DNA of 64,000 nucleotides. Origin: Ehretia macrophylla (lineage: Eukaryota > Streptophyta > Magnoliopsida > Boraginales > Ehretiaceae). The DNA lies in assembly GCA_037974665.1 (NCBI GenBank), contig CM075775.1, positions 37,412,152 to 37,476,151 on the forward strand. The letters run 5' to 3'. Positions 20,617-33,900 of this stretch are shown here, piece by piece (position 1 is the first letter of the stretch; each line of letters begins with the position of its first letter). The translations under genes and the position numbers were made by a program. The notes beneath the pieces are model-generated. The model made no database searches and was not told the origin of the DNA. It worked only from the letters and a program-made list of their open reading frames with translations.

Positions 20617-23443
20617 TGTCATGCCCCAACCCGGCCTATTAAGGTTAGACTAGAGTATGATCTAAACATTCAAGTCATATCTCGTACTTAACCGTTCGTG
20701 AAAGTTTAACACTTAACGTTTTAGCCTAAACTCCACAATTTTTCAAAAAATCGGCCGCATAACGACTGTAATTGGGCTCTTTGGTTTGATCTAATTCTCT
20801 AAACGCCTCAAAATTTCTAATCTCAATTTCTTTTCCAACTAAGATTACTATTTACCATCAATTGAAACGCCTACTAGTTATCTCGAAGTCTCGTTTGATT
20901 AATAACCTAGCATGATACTATGTCTCGTTTGTTTGTTAATCCTCGTTACAAAGTACCTGTTAATCTTAGCTTAACAATGAGTACCTGCTTTAAATTGGTT
21001 AGGTTCATTACTTAATCTTTACCTGATACTTCGTAATCGTATGATAGATACTAGCCAATAACGATAGCAAAATGACCATAGTAGTGTCTATCTAGTTATT
21101 ATCAGTACAAGCCAAAATTAGACCCCAAATTACAACGGGGGTCTTTTACATTACAAACATCAAGCAACATGAAAAGAAATAGTCTTCAATCAGCATAGTG
21201 TTCACAATGGCCATAATCAAGCAAAGCACATAGGACAGACAATCATTCCAAGGAATCATCGTTAGGCACGTCGTCCTCGGGTACCTGTTCTTGATCTTCT
21301 TCACTTGAGATGATAAAAGAGGGTGAGTCCTTATGAACTCAGCGAGGGGGAACGAACAATAGGTTTGAAACTCATTTTCCGATTCAACTTATGAAAACCC
21401 TTTTTGCAGGCATGAATATATCACAAGTACATAATATAATATAAAAGTAAAGGAACACAATTACCCGTCTTTCCTCCCCGAGGTTCTCTAGGAACCAAGC
21501 GAGAGTACTTATACACATAGTGAAAAGGATACAGTGAGCTTTTGCTCTCAGTTCATGTCAATATCAGTTGTTGCGGCCGACTTCAAATCATCCCTTTATC
21601 ACGCCAAATGGGTGTACTTCGGATGTACCCCGAAATCCTACGACCCAACTCTCTGAGGAAGTCTAGCCCCCAAGCGAGAGAGGGAATTGGACAATGGTAG
21701 TCACGGTTGCACCGGCACGCCCGATGCCGCCCGGTGTGCATGAACGCTACCACGCCAGAATGAAAGGTTGCAACCTTGTATGCAATGCACATTTATAACA
21801 TTTAATATATCACATTAGGAGGACAACAAAGTAGGTTGCCTCCGAGCAGTCATAAGATTGCACATTGATAAGTAAACAAGCGAGGCACGATAAGACAAGT
21901 AACTTCACTTGAAAGGCACATGGAGTTATATGAACATTAAACGGGCAGCCATGTAACGCACATAAATCAAGTCATATAACTCATTGCAAAGTTCACATAA
22001 TCAATTAATAAGATTATTCATCATGCAACGACATCTACGTGGGACCGGGTGCAAGAAAAGCCTACTTATCAACATGAAATCATCGAAATCATATTTAGGG
22101 CTACAAGGGCAACTACGGGCAGCCTACTAAACATATAATTAAACACGATATTCATAGGATCAACACTTAGCAAGTTTACCTAGTTTCTAGGGTTCCAATT
22201 CGTGCTTACCCGTGCGATTAAGCCCGAAGTCATCTCGTAGTTAAACTCAAGCCACGCATTGATTAGTTCATACACCCTCAAGCATTAAAAATAGTCCACA
22301 CAACATCCAAATGCCACAATCTCAAGCATTTAATACAACAAGAGAAGCTACAATAATTTTTCTAAGCATTTCACTAAGTGAAACTCTTACTGCAATGGAC
22401 TGTTTTCTCACAATCATTAAGACAAGCACAAAATCTCCAATTCCAGTGAATAAGATGTCAAATTAAAGCTTAATAAGTGAACTAAATTCAGAAACAAACC
22501 TCGCATCGTTTGGAGTTCGGATCCAATAGTTATAGCCAAAACAGTGAGACTACACAAAACTGTCCAGATTTGCACACATTTCAATACTTGTTGTTTTTGA
22601 GGTCCTTAGGGTCAGATTTAGCCTTAGTCCATTTCTGACAAAAATGTCCAGAACTGAAAAATATAACAGAAAACCAAATTTCATGAATTTTAGATGTCAT
22701 TTACTAAGTCAAAACTGGTTCGTTCCACAAGGTCAGTGAATCTGCCAAAACCTGCTTCATTTTTCCAGACTTTCCAGATTTTGAAACATTTTAATGATTT
22801 GACATTTTGAGGACCTTAGACTCAAAATTAGCTTTATCCTATTTCTGTGAAAAATGTTCAGAACTGGCAAAACTAGTTACCTACCAATTTTTCACACATT
22901 TTCAACATCATTTACCTAGCCAAAATCACCTCGCACCAACAAGACAGAAAGCTGTCACATGCACGATTTCATCTATCATCACATTCTAGCCCAAAATCTT
23001 TCCATGCATGGTTGTAAAAGCTTATGAACACACATATATCTCAAGTGCAGAAGCAAAGATAAACATTTAAGAGCATGCATGTGGGTTTTTGAAAGATTTT
23101 CAAGAAGTTTTAGCCCTCACCTTAGCAAAACAACAAGAAGATGCACAAGACTCTTGATGAAGCACAAAGTTGATCTTTTCCTTGCTTAGCCGAGACACCA
23201 CTCAATTTTTTCTCAAATTTCCTAGCTTAGTAACCAAGTTTTTAGTAGGTGCATGTGGTTAGAACAAGAAGAAAATAAATGGTAGCTAGCAAACTCACCT
23301 AAGCCGAAATGGAGGTTCAAAGAGCTTGCATGTGTGTTTCTTGCAACCTAGTTTGCTTAGTCGAGCTCCCTCGTTTCTTGCTTGCCTTGATGAACCATGG
23401 AGTGATGAAGATGAGCTATGGAGTCTAGAAACTCAGCTAGGGC

Positions 23444-23510
23444 CGAGAGAGAGAGAGAAGAATAAGAGGGAGAGAAAAGAATGAAAAGGAGAGAGAAGAA
23501 TGAGAGGAAA
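23444..23510 (-). repeat. GA-rich simple repeat inside LTR-A copy 2
   Basis: GAGAGAGAGAGAAG and related purine runs occur here, the counterpart of the CT tract at 1-58. Confidence 0.75.
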
Positions 23511-24009
23511 ATAAGTGAAATGAATGAAAAATGAAAGCCTTGCAAATGATGAAGCATGTGTCGGCCTTGGGCATACAAATTTCAGATTTGTGTCTTCAAG
23601 AAGCATGGCTTATGAATTACTTAGCATGGGCAAGGAGCTTTGTGTCGAGAATGAGAGCTTTGAGGAGGGTTTGAGCTAATTTTTTATTGCTTTGTGTCAT
23701 AGAATGTCATAGAATGTTTGGGAATAAGATTTGAATTATGCAAAGCAATCACAAGGCACACAAGGTGGTCGGCCAAGGCATGAAAATGCTGAATCTTTGT
23801 CATCTTTTGAGCATTAATTAATTGTATGTTTGAAAGTGCAAAAGAATAAGGAATAAAGAATAAGGAATGTCTAGCTTTTTGTGAGATTTTGTCTTCTAGT
23901 GGGTTGAATTAGTAATTTAATATTAGTTAGTAGAATTGTAGGATTAATTAATGATCTAGTGCTTAGGGTAAGATGCTTTCTTGATTAGCGTGAGGGCACG
24001 CTTTCCTAG

Positions 24010-24199
24010 GTTTAGGGCATGCACTACGAGACGAATGCACGTTTTCCAAGTAAATGCACGCAACCCTAAATGAATGCACGTAATTCAATGCAAGGTACAC
24101 AAAACAATACACGATTCTTAAACTTAAGTCAAGACACGCAAATCTAGTTTAGAGAACACGAAACGAGGTATCGCACACAAATCGAGGTCGGGCCTCACA
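24010..24199 (-). repeat. Degenerate short tandem repeats at the outer end of LTR-A copy 2
   Basis: Words such as AATGCACG, AAATGCACGCAA, GAATGCACGTAATTC and ACACGAAACGAGG recur every 15-20 bp up to the LTR terminus. The homologous region in copy 4 (60681-61137) is more than twice as long, so this minisatellite varies in length between copies. Confidence 0.6.
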
Positions 24200-24204
24200 T
24201 ACAG
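24200..24204 (+). repeat. Right target-site duplication of LTR-A copy 2 (TACAG)
   Basis: TACAG follows the CACA terminus and pairs with CACAG at 20612-20616. The satellite then continues with CATACTGTTGG. Confidence 0.65.
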
Positions 24205-27200
24205 CATACTGTTGGAAAGCTCTCCGAGACCTCTACGATGGGGGCAACAAGCTTGCTCGGCTGCGCCTGTTTTCGGAGCCCAAAATCGAATGTTTTCTTC
24301 AATTTCGGGACACTTTTCTTCTTTTGCGTTGTTTTACCGTCCTAGATCGTACGTCGTGAGCCGCAAAAAGGACGACAACCTAATCCATCACATTTCTATT
24401 ATCGAATCCCACGCCACCTTGGGCAAGACAATTTCGTTTCACATAGAGGCTGGGCCCGCAAACCGAGGGCGTGGGGCTTAGGACCAGGCCTTCGTCGCTC
24501 CGGTGCCCATAACTTTTGATCCGTAAGGAGTTACGTGGCGCACAACATACTGTTGGAAAGCTCTCCGAGAGCGCTACGACGGGGAAGCAAGCCTGCACAG
24601 CTGTGCCTTATTTTGGAGCCCAAAATCGAACGTTTTCATCAGTTTCTTGTCACTTTTCTTCTTTTGCGCTATTTTTTCATCCCGGATTGTACGTCGTGAG
24701 CTGCGAAAAGGACGACGACCTAATCCATCATATTTCTATTACCGAATCCCATGTTACCTTGGGCAAGACAACTTCGATTCACGTAATGTCTGGGCTCGCA
24801 AACCGTGGGTGTGGGGCTTAGGACTAGGTCTCCGTCGCTCCGGTGCCCATAACTTTTGATCCGTAAGGAGTTACGCAGCGCACAACATACTGTTGGAAAG
24901 CTCTTCGAGAGCTCTACGATAGGGGCAGCAATCCTGCTCGGCTGTGCCTATTTTCGGAGCCCAAAATTGAACGTTTTCATCAGTTTCGTGACACTTTTCT
25001 TCTTTTGCGTTGTTGTTCCGTCCTGGATCGTAAGTCGTGACCCGCAAAAAGGACGACAACCTAATCCATCACATTTCTATTACCAAATCCCATGCCACCT
25101 TGGGCAAGACAACTTCGCTTCCCATAGAGGCTGGAGCCGCAAACTGAGGGCGTGGGGCTTAGGACTAGGTTTTCGTCGCTCCGGTGCCCAAAACTTTTGA
25201 TCCGTAAGTAGTTATGTAGCACACAGCATACCGTTGCAAATCACTCCTAGAGCTCTACGATGGGGGCAGCAAGCCTGCTCAGCTGCTCCTATTTTCGGAG
25301 CCCAAAATGGAACATTTTCATCAGTTTCGGGACACATTTCATCTTTTGCACTATTTTTCTATCCCATATCGTACGTCGTGAACCGCGAAAAGGACGACAA
25401 CCTAATCCGTCACATTTCTATTACCGAATCCCACTCCACCTTGGGCAAGACAACTTCGCTTCACGAAGAGGCTGGGCCGGTAAACCCAGGGCGTGGGGCT
25501 TAGGACCATGTCTCCGTCGCTCTGGTGCCCATAACATTTGATCTGTATGGCGTTACGCGGCGCACAACATACTGTTGGAAAGCTCTCCGAGAGCTCTACG
25601 ATGGGGACAGCAAGACTGGTCAGCTGCGCCTATTTTCGGAGCCCAAAATTAAACGTTTGCATCAGTTTCTGGGCACTTTTCTTCTTTTGCGCTGTTTTTC
25701 ATCCTAGAGCGTACGTCGTGAGCCGCAAAAAGGACGACAACCTAATCCATCACATTTCTATTACCGAATCCCATGCCACCTTGAGCAAGACAACTTCGCT
25801 TCACGTTGAGGTTGGGAACGCAAACCGAGGGCGTGAGGCTTAGGACTAGGTCTCCGTCGCTCCGGTGCGCATAACTTTTGATCCAAAAGGCATTACGCGG
25901 CGTACAGCATACCATTGGAAAGCTCTCCGAGAGCTCTACGACGGGGGCAGTAAGTCTGCTCGGCTGCGCCTATTTTTGGAGCCCAAAATGGATCGTTTTC
26001 ATTAGTTTTGTGACACTTTTCTTCTTTTGCGTTGTTTTTTTGTCCCAAATCGTACGTCATGATCCGCGAAAAGGACGACAACCTAATCCATCACATTTAT
26101 ATTATCGAATCCCACTCCACCTTGGGCAAGACAACTTCGCTTCACATAGAGGATGGGCCCGCAAACGGAGGGCGTGGGGCTTAGGACCAGGTCTCCGTCT
26201 CTCCGGTGCCCATAACTTTTAATCTGTAAAGAGTTACACGGCGCACAGCATACCGTTGGAAAGCTCTCTGAGAGCTCTACGACGGGGGCAGAAGCTTGCT
26301 TAGTTGTGCCTTATTTTGGAGCCCAAAATTGAACGTTTTCATCAGTTTCTATACACTTTTCTTCTTTTGCGCTGTTTTACCGTACCGGAGCGTACGTCGT
26401 GAGCCGTAAAAATGACGACAACCTAATCCATCACATTTCTATTACCGAATCCCATGCCACATTGGGCAAGATAACTTCGCTTCACGTAGAGGCTGGACCT
26501 ACCAACCGAGGGCATGAGGCTTAAGACAAGGTCTCCGTCGCTCCGTTGCCCATAACTTTTGATCCGTAAGGCGTTACGCGGTGCACAACATACCATTGGA
26601 AAGCTCTCCGAGAGCTCTACGACGGGGGCAGCAAGCCTGCTCGGCTGCGCCTATTTTTGGAGCCCAAAATGGATCATTTTCATCAGTTTTGGGATACTTT
26701 TCTTCTTTTGCGCTGTTTTTCTGTCCCAGATCGTATGTCGTGAGCCTCGAAAAGGACGACAACCTAATCCATCACATTTCTATTATCGAATCCCACTGTA
26801 CCTTGGGCAAGACAACTTCGCTTCACATAGAGGATGGGCCCGCAAACGGAGGGCGTGGGGCTTAGGGCTAGGTCTCCGTCTCTCTAGTGCCCATAACTTT
26901 TAATCTGTAAGGAGTTACGCAACGCACAGCATACAGTTGGAAAGCTCTTTGAGAGCTCTACGACGGGGGCAGCTAGCCTGCTCGGCTGCGCCTATTTTTG
27001 GAGCCCAAAATGGATTGTTTTCATCAGTTTCGGGACACATTTCTTCTTTTGCGCTATTTTTTTGTCCCGGATCGTACGTCAGGAGCCGTGAAAAGGACGA
27101 CGACCTAATCCATCACATTTCTATTACCGAATCCCATGTCACCTTGGGCAAGACAACTTCGATTCACGTAGAGGTTGGGCCCGCAAACCGTGAGCGTGGG

Positions 27201-27240
27201 GCTTAGGACCAGGTCTCCATCGCTCCGGTGCCCATAACTT

Positions 27241-27922
27241 TTGATCCGTAAGAAGTTACGTGGTGCACAGCATACCGTTGGAAAGCTCTCCGAGAGCTCT
27301 ACGATGGGGGTAACAAGTATGCTCGGCTATGCCTATTTTTGGAGCCCAAAATGGATAGTTTTCATCAGTTTCAAGACACTTTTCTTCTTTTGCGCTATTT
27401 TTTTATCCCAGATCGTACGTCGTGAGCCGCGAAAAGGACGACGACCTAATCCATCACATTTCTGTTACCGAATCCCATGTCACCTTGGGCAAGACAACTT
27501 CGATTCACATAGAGGTTGGGCCCACAAACCGTGAGCGTGGGGCTTAGGACCAGATCTCCATCGCTCCGGTGCCCATACCTTTTGATCTGTAAGAAGTTAC
27601 GTGGCGCACAACATACCATTGGAAAGCTCTCCGAGAGCTCTACGATGGGGGCAACAAGTATGCTCGGCTATGCCTATTTTTGGAGCCCAAAATGGATAGT
27701 TTTCATCAGTTTCAAGACACTTTTCTTTTTTTGCGCTATTTTTTTATCCCAGATCGTACGTCGTGAGCCGCAAAAAGGACGACAACCTAATCTATCACAT
27801 TTCTATTATTGAATCCCACTCCACCTTGGGCAAGACAACTTCTCTTCACATAGAGGATGGGCCCACAAACGGAGGGCTTGGGGCTTAGGACCATGTCTTT
27901 GTATCTCCGGTTCTCATAACTT
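27241..27922 (+). repeat. Local tandem duplication of one monomer
   Basis: Monomers at 27241 and about 27582 share the private words GTAAGAAGTTACGTGG, AACAAGTATGCTCGGCTATG and GGATAGTTTTCATC, found together nowhere else that I saw. This points to a recent single-monomer duplication. Confidence 0.7.
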
Positions 27923-30900
27923 TTGATCCGTAAGGAGTTACACGGCGCACAGCATACCGTTGGAAAGCTCTCCGAGAGCTCTACGATAGGGGCAGCAAGC
28001 CTGCTCAGCTGCGCCTATTTTCGGAGTCCAAAATTGAATATTTTCATCAGTTTCGTGACACTTTTATTCTTTTGCGCTGTTGTTCCGTCCTGGATCGTAA
28101 GTCGTGAGCCGCGAAAAGGACGACAACCTAATCCATCATATTTCTATTACCGAATCGCACTCCACCTTGGGCAAGACAACTTCACTTCACGTAGAGGCTG
28201 GGCCCGTAAACCGAGGGCGTGGGGCTTAGGACTAGGTCTCCGTCGCTCCGGTGCCCATAACTTTTGATCTGTAAGGCGTTACGCGGCGCACAACATACCA
28301 TTGAAAAGCTCTCCGACAGCTCTACGGTGGGGGCGGCAAGCTTGCTCAGCTGCGCCTATTTTTGGAGACCAAAATGAATCGTTTTCATTAGTTTTGGGAC
28401 ACTTTTCTTCTTTTGCGCTATTTTTTTGTCCCAAATCGTACGTCGTGAGCCGCGAAAAGGACTACAACCTAATCCATCACATTTCTATTATTGAATCCAA
28501 CTCCACCTTGGGCAAGACAACTTCGCTTCACATATAGGATGGGCCCGCAAACGGAGGGCTTGGGGCTTAGGACCAGGTCTCCGTCTCTCCAGTGCCCATA
28601 ACTTTTGATCTCTAAGGAGTTACGCGGTTCACAGCATACCGTTGGAAAGCTCTCCGAGAGCTCTACGACGGGGGCAGCAAGCTTGCTTAGCTGTGCCTTA
28701 TTTTGGAGCCCAAAATCGAACGTTTTCATCAGTTTCTGGACACTTTTCTTCTTTTGCGCTGTTTTACCGTCCCGGATCGTACGTCGTGAGCCGCAAAAAG
28801 GACGACAACGTAATCCATCACATTTCGATTATCGAATCCCACTCCACCTTGGGCAAGACAACTTCGCTTCACGTAGAGGATGGGCTCGCAAACGGAGGGC
28901 GTGGGGCTTAGGACCAGGTCTCCGTCTCTCTGGTTCCCATAACTTTTGATCCGTAAGGAGTTACGTGACGCACAACATACCGTTGAAAATCTCTCCAAGA
29001 GCTCTACGACGGGGACAGCAAGCCTGCTCAGCTGCGCCTATTTTTGGAGCCCAAAATCAAACGTTTTCATCAATTTCGGGATACTTTTCTTCTTTTGCGT
29101 TGTTTTTTCATCCCGGATCGTACGTCGTGAGCCGCAAAAATGACGACAACCTAATCCATCATATTTCTATTATCGAATCCCATGCCACATTGGACAAAAT
29201 AACTTCGCTTAACGTAGAGGCTGGGCCAGCAAACCGAGGGCGTGGGGCTTAGGACCAAGTCTCCGTTGCTCTGGTGCTCATAACTTTTGATTCGTAAGGA
29301 GTTACGCGGCGCACAACATACCGTCGGAAAGCTCTCCGAGAGCTCTACGACTGGGGCAGCAAGTCTGCTCGGCTGTGCCTATTTTTGGAGCCCAAAATGG
29401 ATCATTTTCATCAGTTTCAAGACACTTTTATTCTTTTGCTCTGTTTTTTCGTCCCGGATCGTACATCGTGAGCCGCGAAAAGGACGACGACCTAATCCAT
29501 CACATTTCTATTACCGAATCCCATGTCACATTGGGCAAGACAACTTCGATTCAAGTAGAGGCTGAGGACGCAAACCGTGGGCGTGGGGCTTAGGACCAAG
29601 TCTCCGTCGCTCCGGTACCCATAACTTTTTATCCGTAAGGAGTTGCGCGGCTCACAGCATACAGTTGGAAAGCTCTCCGAGAGCTCTACGATGGGGGTAG
29701 CAAGCCTGTTCGGCTGTGCCTATTTTTGGAGCCCAAAATTGAACGTTTTCATCAGTTTCGTGACACTTTTCTTCTTTTGCGCTGTTGTTCCGTCCTGGAT
29801 CGTAAGTCCTGAGCCGCGAAAAGGACGACAACCTAATCCATCACATTTCTATTATCGAATCCCACTCCACCTTGGGCAAGACAACTTCGCTTCACGTAGA
29901 GGATGGGCCCGCAAACGGAGGGCGTGGGGCTTAGAACTAGGTCTTTGTCGCTCCGGTGCCCAAAACTTTTGATCCGTAAGTAGTTACGTGGCACACAGCA
30001 TAACGTTAGAAACCACTCCGAGAGTTCTACGATGGGGGCAGCAAGCTTGCTAAGCTGCTCCTATTTTCGGAGCTCAAAATGGAACGTTTTCATTAATTTC
30101 GGGACACTTTTCTTCTTTTGCGCTTTTTTTCTGTCCCAGATCGTACGTCATGAGCCGCGAAAAGGATGACAACCTAATCCATCATATTTCTATTACCGAA
30201 TCCCACTCCACCTTGGGCAAGACAACTTCGCTTCACGTAGAGGCTAGGCCCGTAAACCGAGGGCGTGGGGCTTAGGACCAGGTCTCCGTCGCTCCGTTGC
30301 CTGTAACTTTTGATCTGTAAGGCATTACGCGGCACACAACATACCATTGGAAAGCTCTCCGAGAGCTCTACGGCTGGGGCAGTGAGCCTGCTCGACTGTG
30401 CCTATTTTTGGAGACCAAAATGGATCGTTTTCATTAGTTTCAGGACACTTTACTCCTTTTGCGCTGTTTTTCTGTCCTAGATCGTACGTCGGGAACCGCG
30501 AAAAGGACGACAACCTAATCCATCACATTTCTATTATCGAATCCCACTCCGCCTTGGACAAGACAACTTTGCTTCACATAGAGTATGGGCCCGCAAACGG
30601 AGGTCATGGGGCTTAAGACCAGGTCTCCGTCTCTCCGGTGCCCATAACTTTTGATCTGTAAGAAGTTACGCGGCGCACAACATACCGTTGGAAAGCTCTC
30701 TGAGAGCTCTACAACGGGGGCAGCAAGCTTGCTTAGCTGTGCCTTATTTTGGAGCCCAAAATTGAACGTTTTCATCAGTTTCTGGACACTTTTCTTCTTT
30801 GGCACTGTTTTACCGTCCCGGATCGTACGTCGTGAGCCGCAAAAAGGACAACAACCTAATCTATCACATTTCTATTATCGAATCCCACTCCACCTTGGGC

Positions 30901-33900
30901 AAGACAACTTCGCTTCACGTAGAGGATGTGGCCGCAAACGGAGGGCGTGGGGCTTAGGACCAGGTCTCCGTCTCTCCGGTGCTCATAACTTTTGATCTGT
31001 AAGGAGTTACACGGCGCACAGCAAACCGTTGGAAAGCTCTCTGAGAGATTTACGATGGGGTTAGCAAGCCTACTCGACCGTGCCTATTTTTGGACACCAA
31101 AATGGATTGTTTTCATCAGTTTCGGGACACTTTTCTTCTTTTGCATTATTTTTTCGTCCAGGATCGTACGTCGTGAGACGCGAAAAGGACGACGACCTAA
31201 TCCATCACATTTCTATTACCGAATCCCATGTCACCTTGGGCAAGACAACTTCGATTCACGTAGAGGCTGGGCCCGCAAACCGTGGGCGTGGGGCTTAGGA
31301 CCAGGTCTCCGTCGCACCATTGCCCATAACTTTTGATCCGTAAGGAGTTACGGGGCGCACATCATACAGTCGGAAAGCTCTCCGAGAGCTCTACGACTGG
31401 GGCAGCAAGTTTGCTTGGCTGCGCCTATTTTGGGAACCCAAAATGGATCGTTTTCATCAGTTTCAGGACACTTTTATTCTTTTGCGCTGTTTTTTTCGTC
31501 CCGGATGGTACGTCGTGAGCCGCGAAAAGGATGATGACCTAATCCATCACATTTCTATTACCGAATCCCATGTCACCTTTGGCAAGACAACTTCGATTCA
31601 CGTAGAGGCTGGGCCCGCAAACCGTAGGCGTGGGGCTTAAGACTAGGTCTCCATCGCTCCGGTGCCCATAACTTTTGATCCGTAAGGAGTTACGCGGCGC
31701 ACAGCATACTGTTGGAAAGCTCTCCGAGAGCTCTACGATTGGGGCTGCAAACTTGCTCGGCTGCGCCTATTTTCGGATCCCAAAATTGAATGTTTTCATT
31801 AGTTTCGTGACACTTTTCTTCTTTTGCGGTGTTGTTCTGTCCTGGATCGTAAGTCGTGAGCCGCGAAAAGGATGACAACCTAATCTATCACATTTCTATT
31901 ACCAAATCCCACGCTACCTTGGGCAAGACGGCTTTGCTTCCCGTAGAGGGTGGGGCCGCAAACCGAGGGCGTGGGGCTTAGGACTAGGTCTCCCTCGCAC
32001 CGGTGCCCAAAACTTTTGATCCGTAAGGAGTTACACGGCACACAGCATACCGTTGGAAACCACTCCAAGTGCTCTACGATGGGGGCAGCAAGCCTGCTCA
32101 GCTGCTCCTATTTTCGGAGCCCAAAATGGATCGTTTTCATCAGTTTCGTGACACTTTTCTTCTTTTGCGCTCTTTTTCTGTCCCAGATCGTACGTCGTGA
32201 GCCGTGAAAAGAACGACAACCTAATCTATCACACTTCTATTATCGAATCCCACTCCACCTTGGGCAAGACAACTTCGCTTCACATAGAGGATGAGCCTGC
32301 AAACGGAGGGCGTGGGGCTTAAGACCAGGTCTCCGTCTCTCCGGTGCTCATAACTTTTGATCCCTTAGGAGTTACGTGGCGCACAACATACTGTTGGAAA
32401 GCTCTCTGAGAGCTCTACGATGGGGGCAGCAAGCTTGCTTAGCTGTGCCTTATTTTGGAACCCAAAATCGAACATTTTCATCAGTTTCTGGACACATTTC
32501 TTCTTTTGCGCAGTTTTACTATCCCGGATCGTACGTCGTGAGCCGTAAAAAGGACGAGAACCTAATCCATCACATTTCTATTATCGAATCTCACTCCAAC
32601 TTGGATAACACAACTTCGCTTCATGTAGAGGATGGGCCCCCAAACAGAGGGCTTGGGGCTTAGGACCAGGTCTCCGTCTCTCCGGTGCCCATAACTTTTG
32701 ATCCGTAAGGAGTTACGTGGCGCACAGCATACCGTTGGAAAGCTCTCTGAGAGCTCTACGACGGGGTCAACAGGCTTGCTTAGCTGTACCTTATTTTGGA
32801 GCCCAAAATTGAACACTTTCATCAGTTTCTAGGCACTTTTCTTCTTTTGTGCTGTTTTACCGTCCCGGATCGTACGTCGTGAGCCGCAAAAAGGACGACA
32901 ACCTAATCCATCACATTTCTATTACAGAATACCATGCCACCTTGGGCAAGATGACTTCGCTTCACGTAAAGGCTCAGCCCGCAAACCGAGGGCATGGGGC
33001 ATAGGACCAGGTCTCCGTCGCTCCGGTGCCCCTAACTTTTGATCCGTAAGGCGTTACACGGCGCATAGCATACCGTTGGAAAGCTCTCCGAGAGCTCTAC
33101 GACGGGGGCAGCAAGCCTGCTGGGCTGCGCCTATTTTTGGAGCCCAAAATGGATTGTTTTCATCAGTTTCGGGACACTTTCCCTCTTTTGCGCTGTTTTT
33201 TCATCCCGGATCGTACGTCGTGTGCCACGAAAAGGACGACGACCGAATCCATCACATTTCTATTACCGAATCCCATGTCACCTTGGGCAAGACAACTTCG
33301 ATTCACGTAGAGGCTGGGCCCGCAAACCGTGGGCGTGGGGCTCAGGACCAGGTCTCCATCGCTTCGGTGCCCACAACTTTTCATCCGTACGGAGTTAAGC
33401 GGCGCACAGCATACCGTTGGAAAGCTCTCCGAGAGCTCTACGATGGGGGTAGCAAGCCTACTCAGCTCCACCTATTTTTGGAGCCCAAAATGGATCGTTT
33501 TCATCAGTTTCGGGACACTTTTCTTCTTTTGCGCTATTTTTCTGTCCCAGATCGTACGTCGTGAGCCGCGAAAAGGACTACAACCTAATCCATCACATTT
33601 CTATTACCGAATCCCATTCCACCTTAGGCAAGACAAAATCGCTTCACATAGAGGCTGGGCCCGTAAACCGAGGACGTGGGGCTTAGGACCAGGTCTCCGT
33701 CGCTCCGGTGCCCATAACTTTTGATCTGTAAGGCGTTACGCGGCGCACAACATACCATTGGAAAGCTCTCTGAGAGCTCTACGACGGGGGCAGCAAGCCT
33801 GCTCAACTGCGCCTATTTTTGGAGACCAAAATGGATCATTTTCATCAATTTTGAGACACTTTTCTTCTTTTGTGCTGTTTTTCTGTCCCAGATCGTATAT

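Larger units (their letters stand above)
20617..24199 (-). mobile_element. LTR-A copy 2: solo LTR, 3583 bp
   Basis: The block starts TGTCATGCCCCAACCC and ends GGTCGGGCCTCACA, giving TG...CA termini. It is flanked by a 5-bp near-duplication of satellite. It aligns end to end with copy 4 and, inverted, with copy 1. There are no terminal direct repeats within it and no recognisable gag, protease, reverse transcriptase, RNase H or integrase, so it is best read as a solo LTR left by recombination between the two LTRs of a full element. The sense strand is inferred to be minus, because GGGGCATGACA is then the 3' end. It is a fossil that looks whole as an LTR. The one mismatch in the target duplication suggests it is somewhat older than copy 4. 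Confidence 0.75.

Noticed and set aside
24061-24075. CCCTAAA, a plant telomere-like heptamer, in LTR-A copies 2 and 3
   Set aside because: It is a single heptamer within a degenerate minisatellite, with no tandem CCCTAAA array anywhere in the window.
20617-24199. Interpretation of the LTR-A blocks as DNA transposons or Helitrons
   Set aside because: There are no terminal inverted repeats, no transposase-like frame, and no CTRR end with a hairpin. TG...CA termini with 5-bp duplications fit LTR integration much better.
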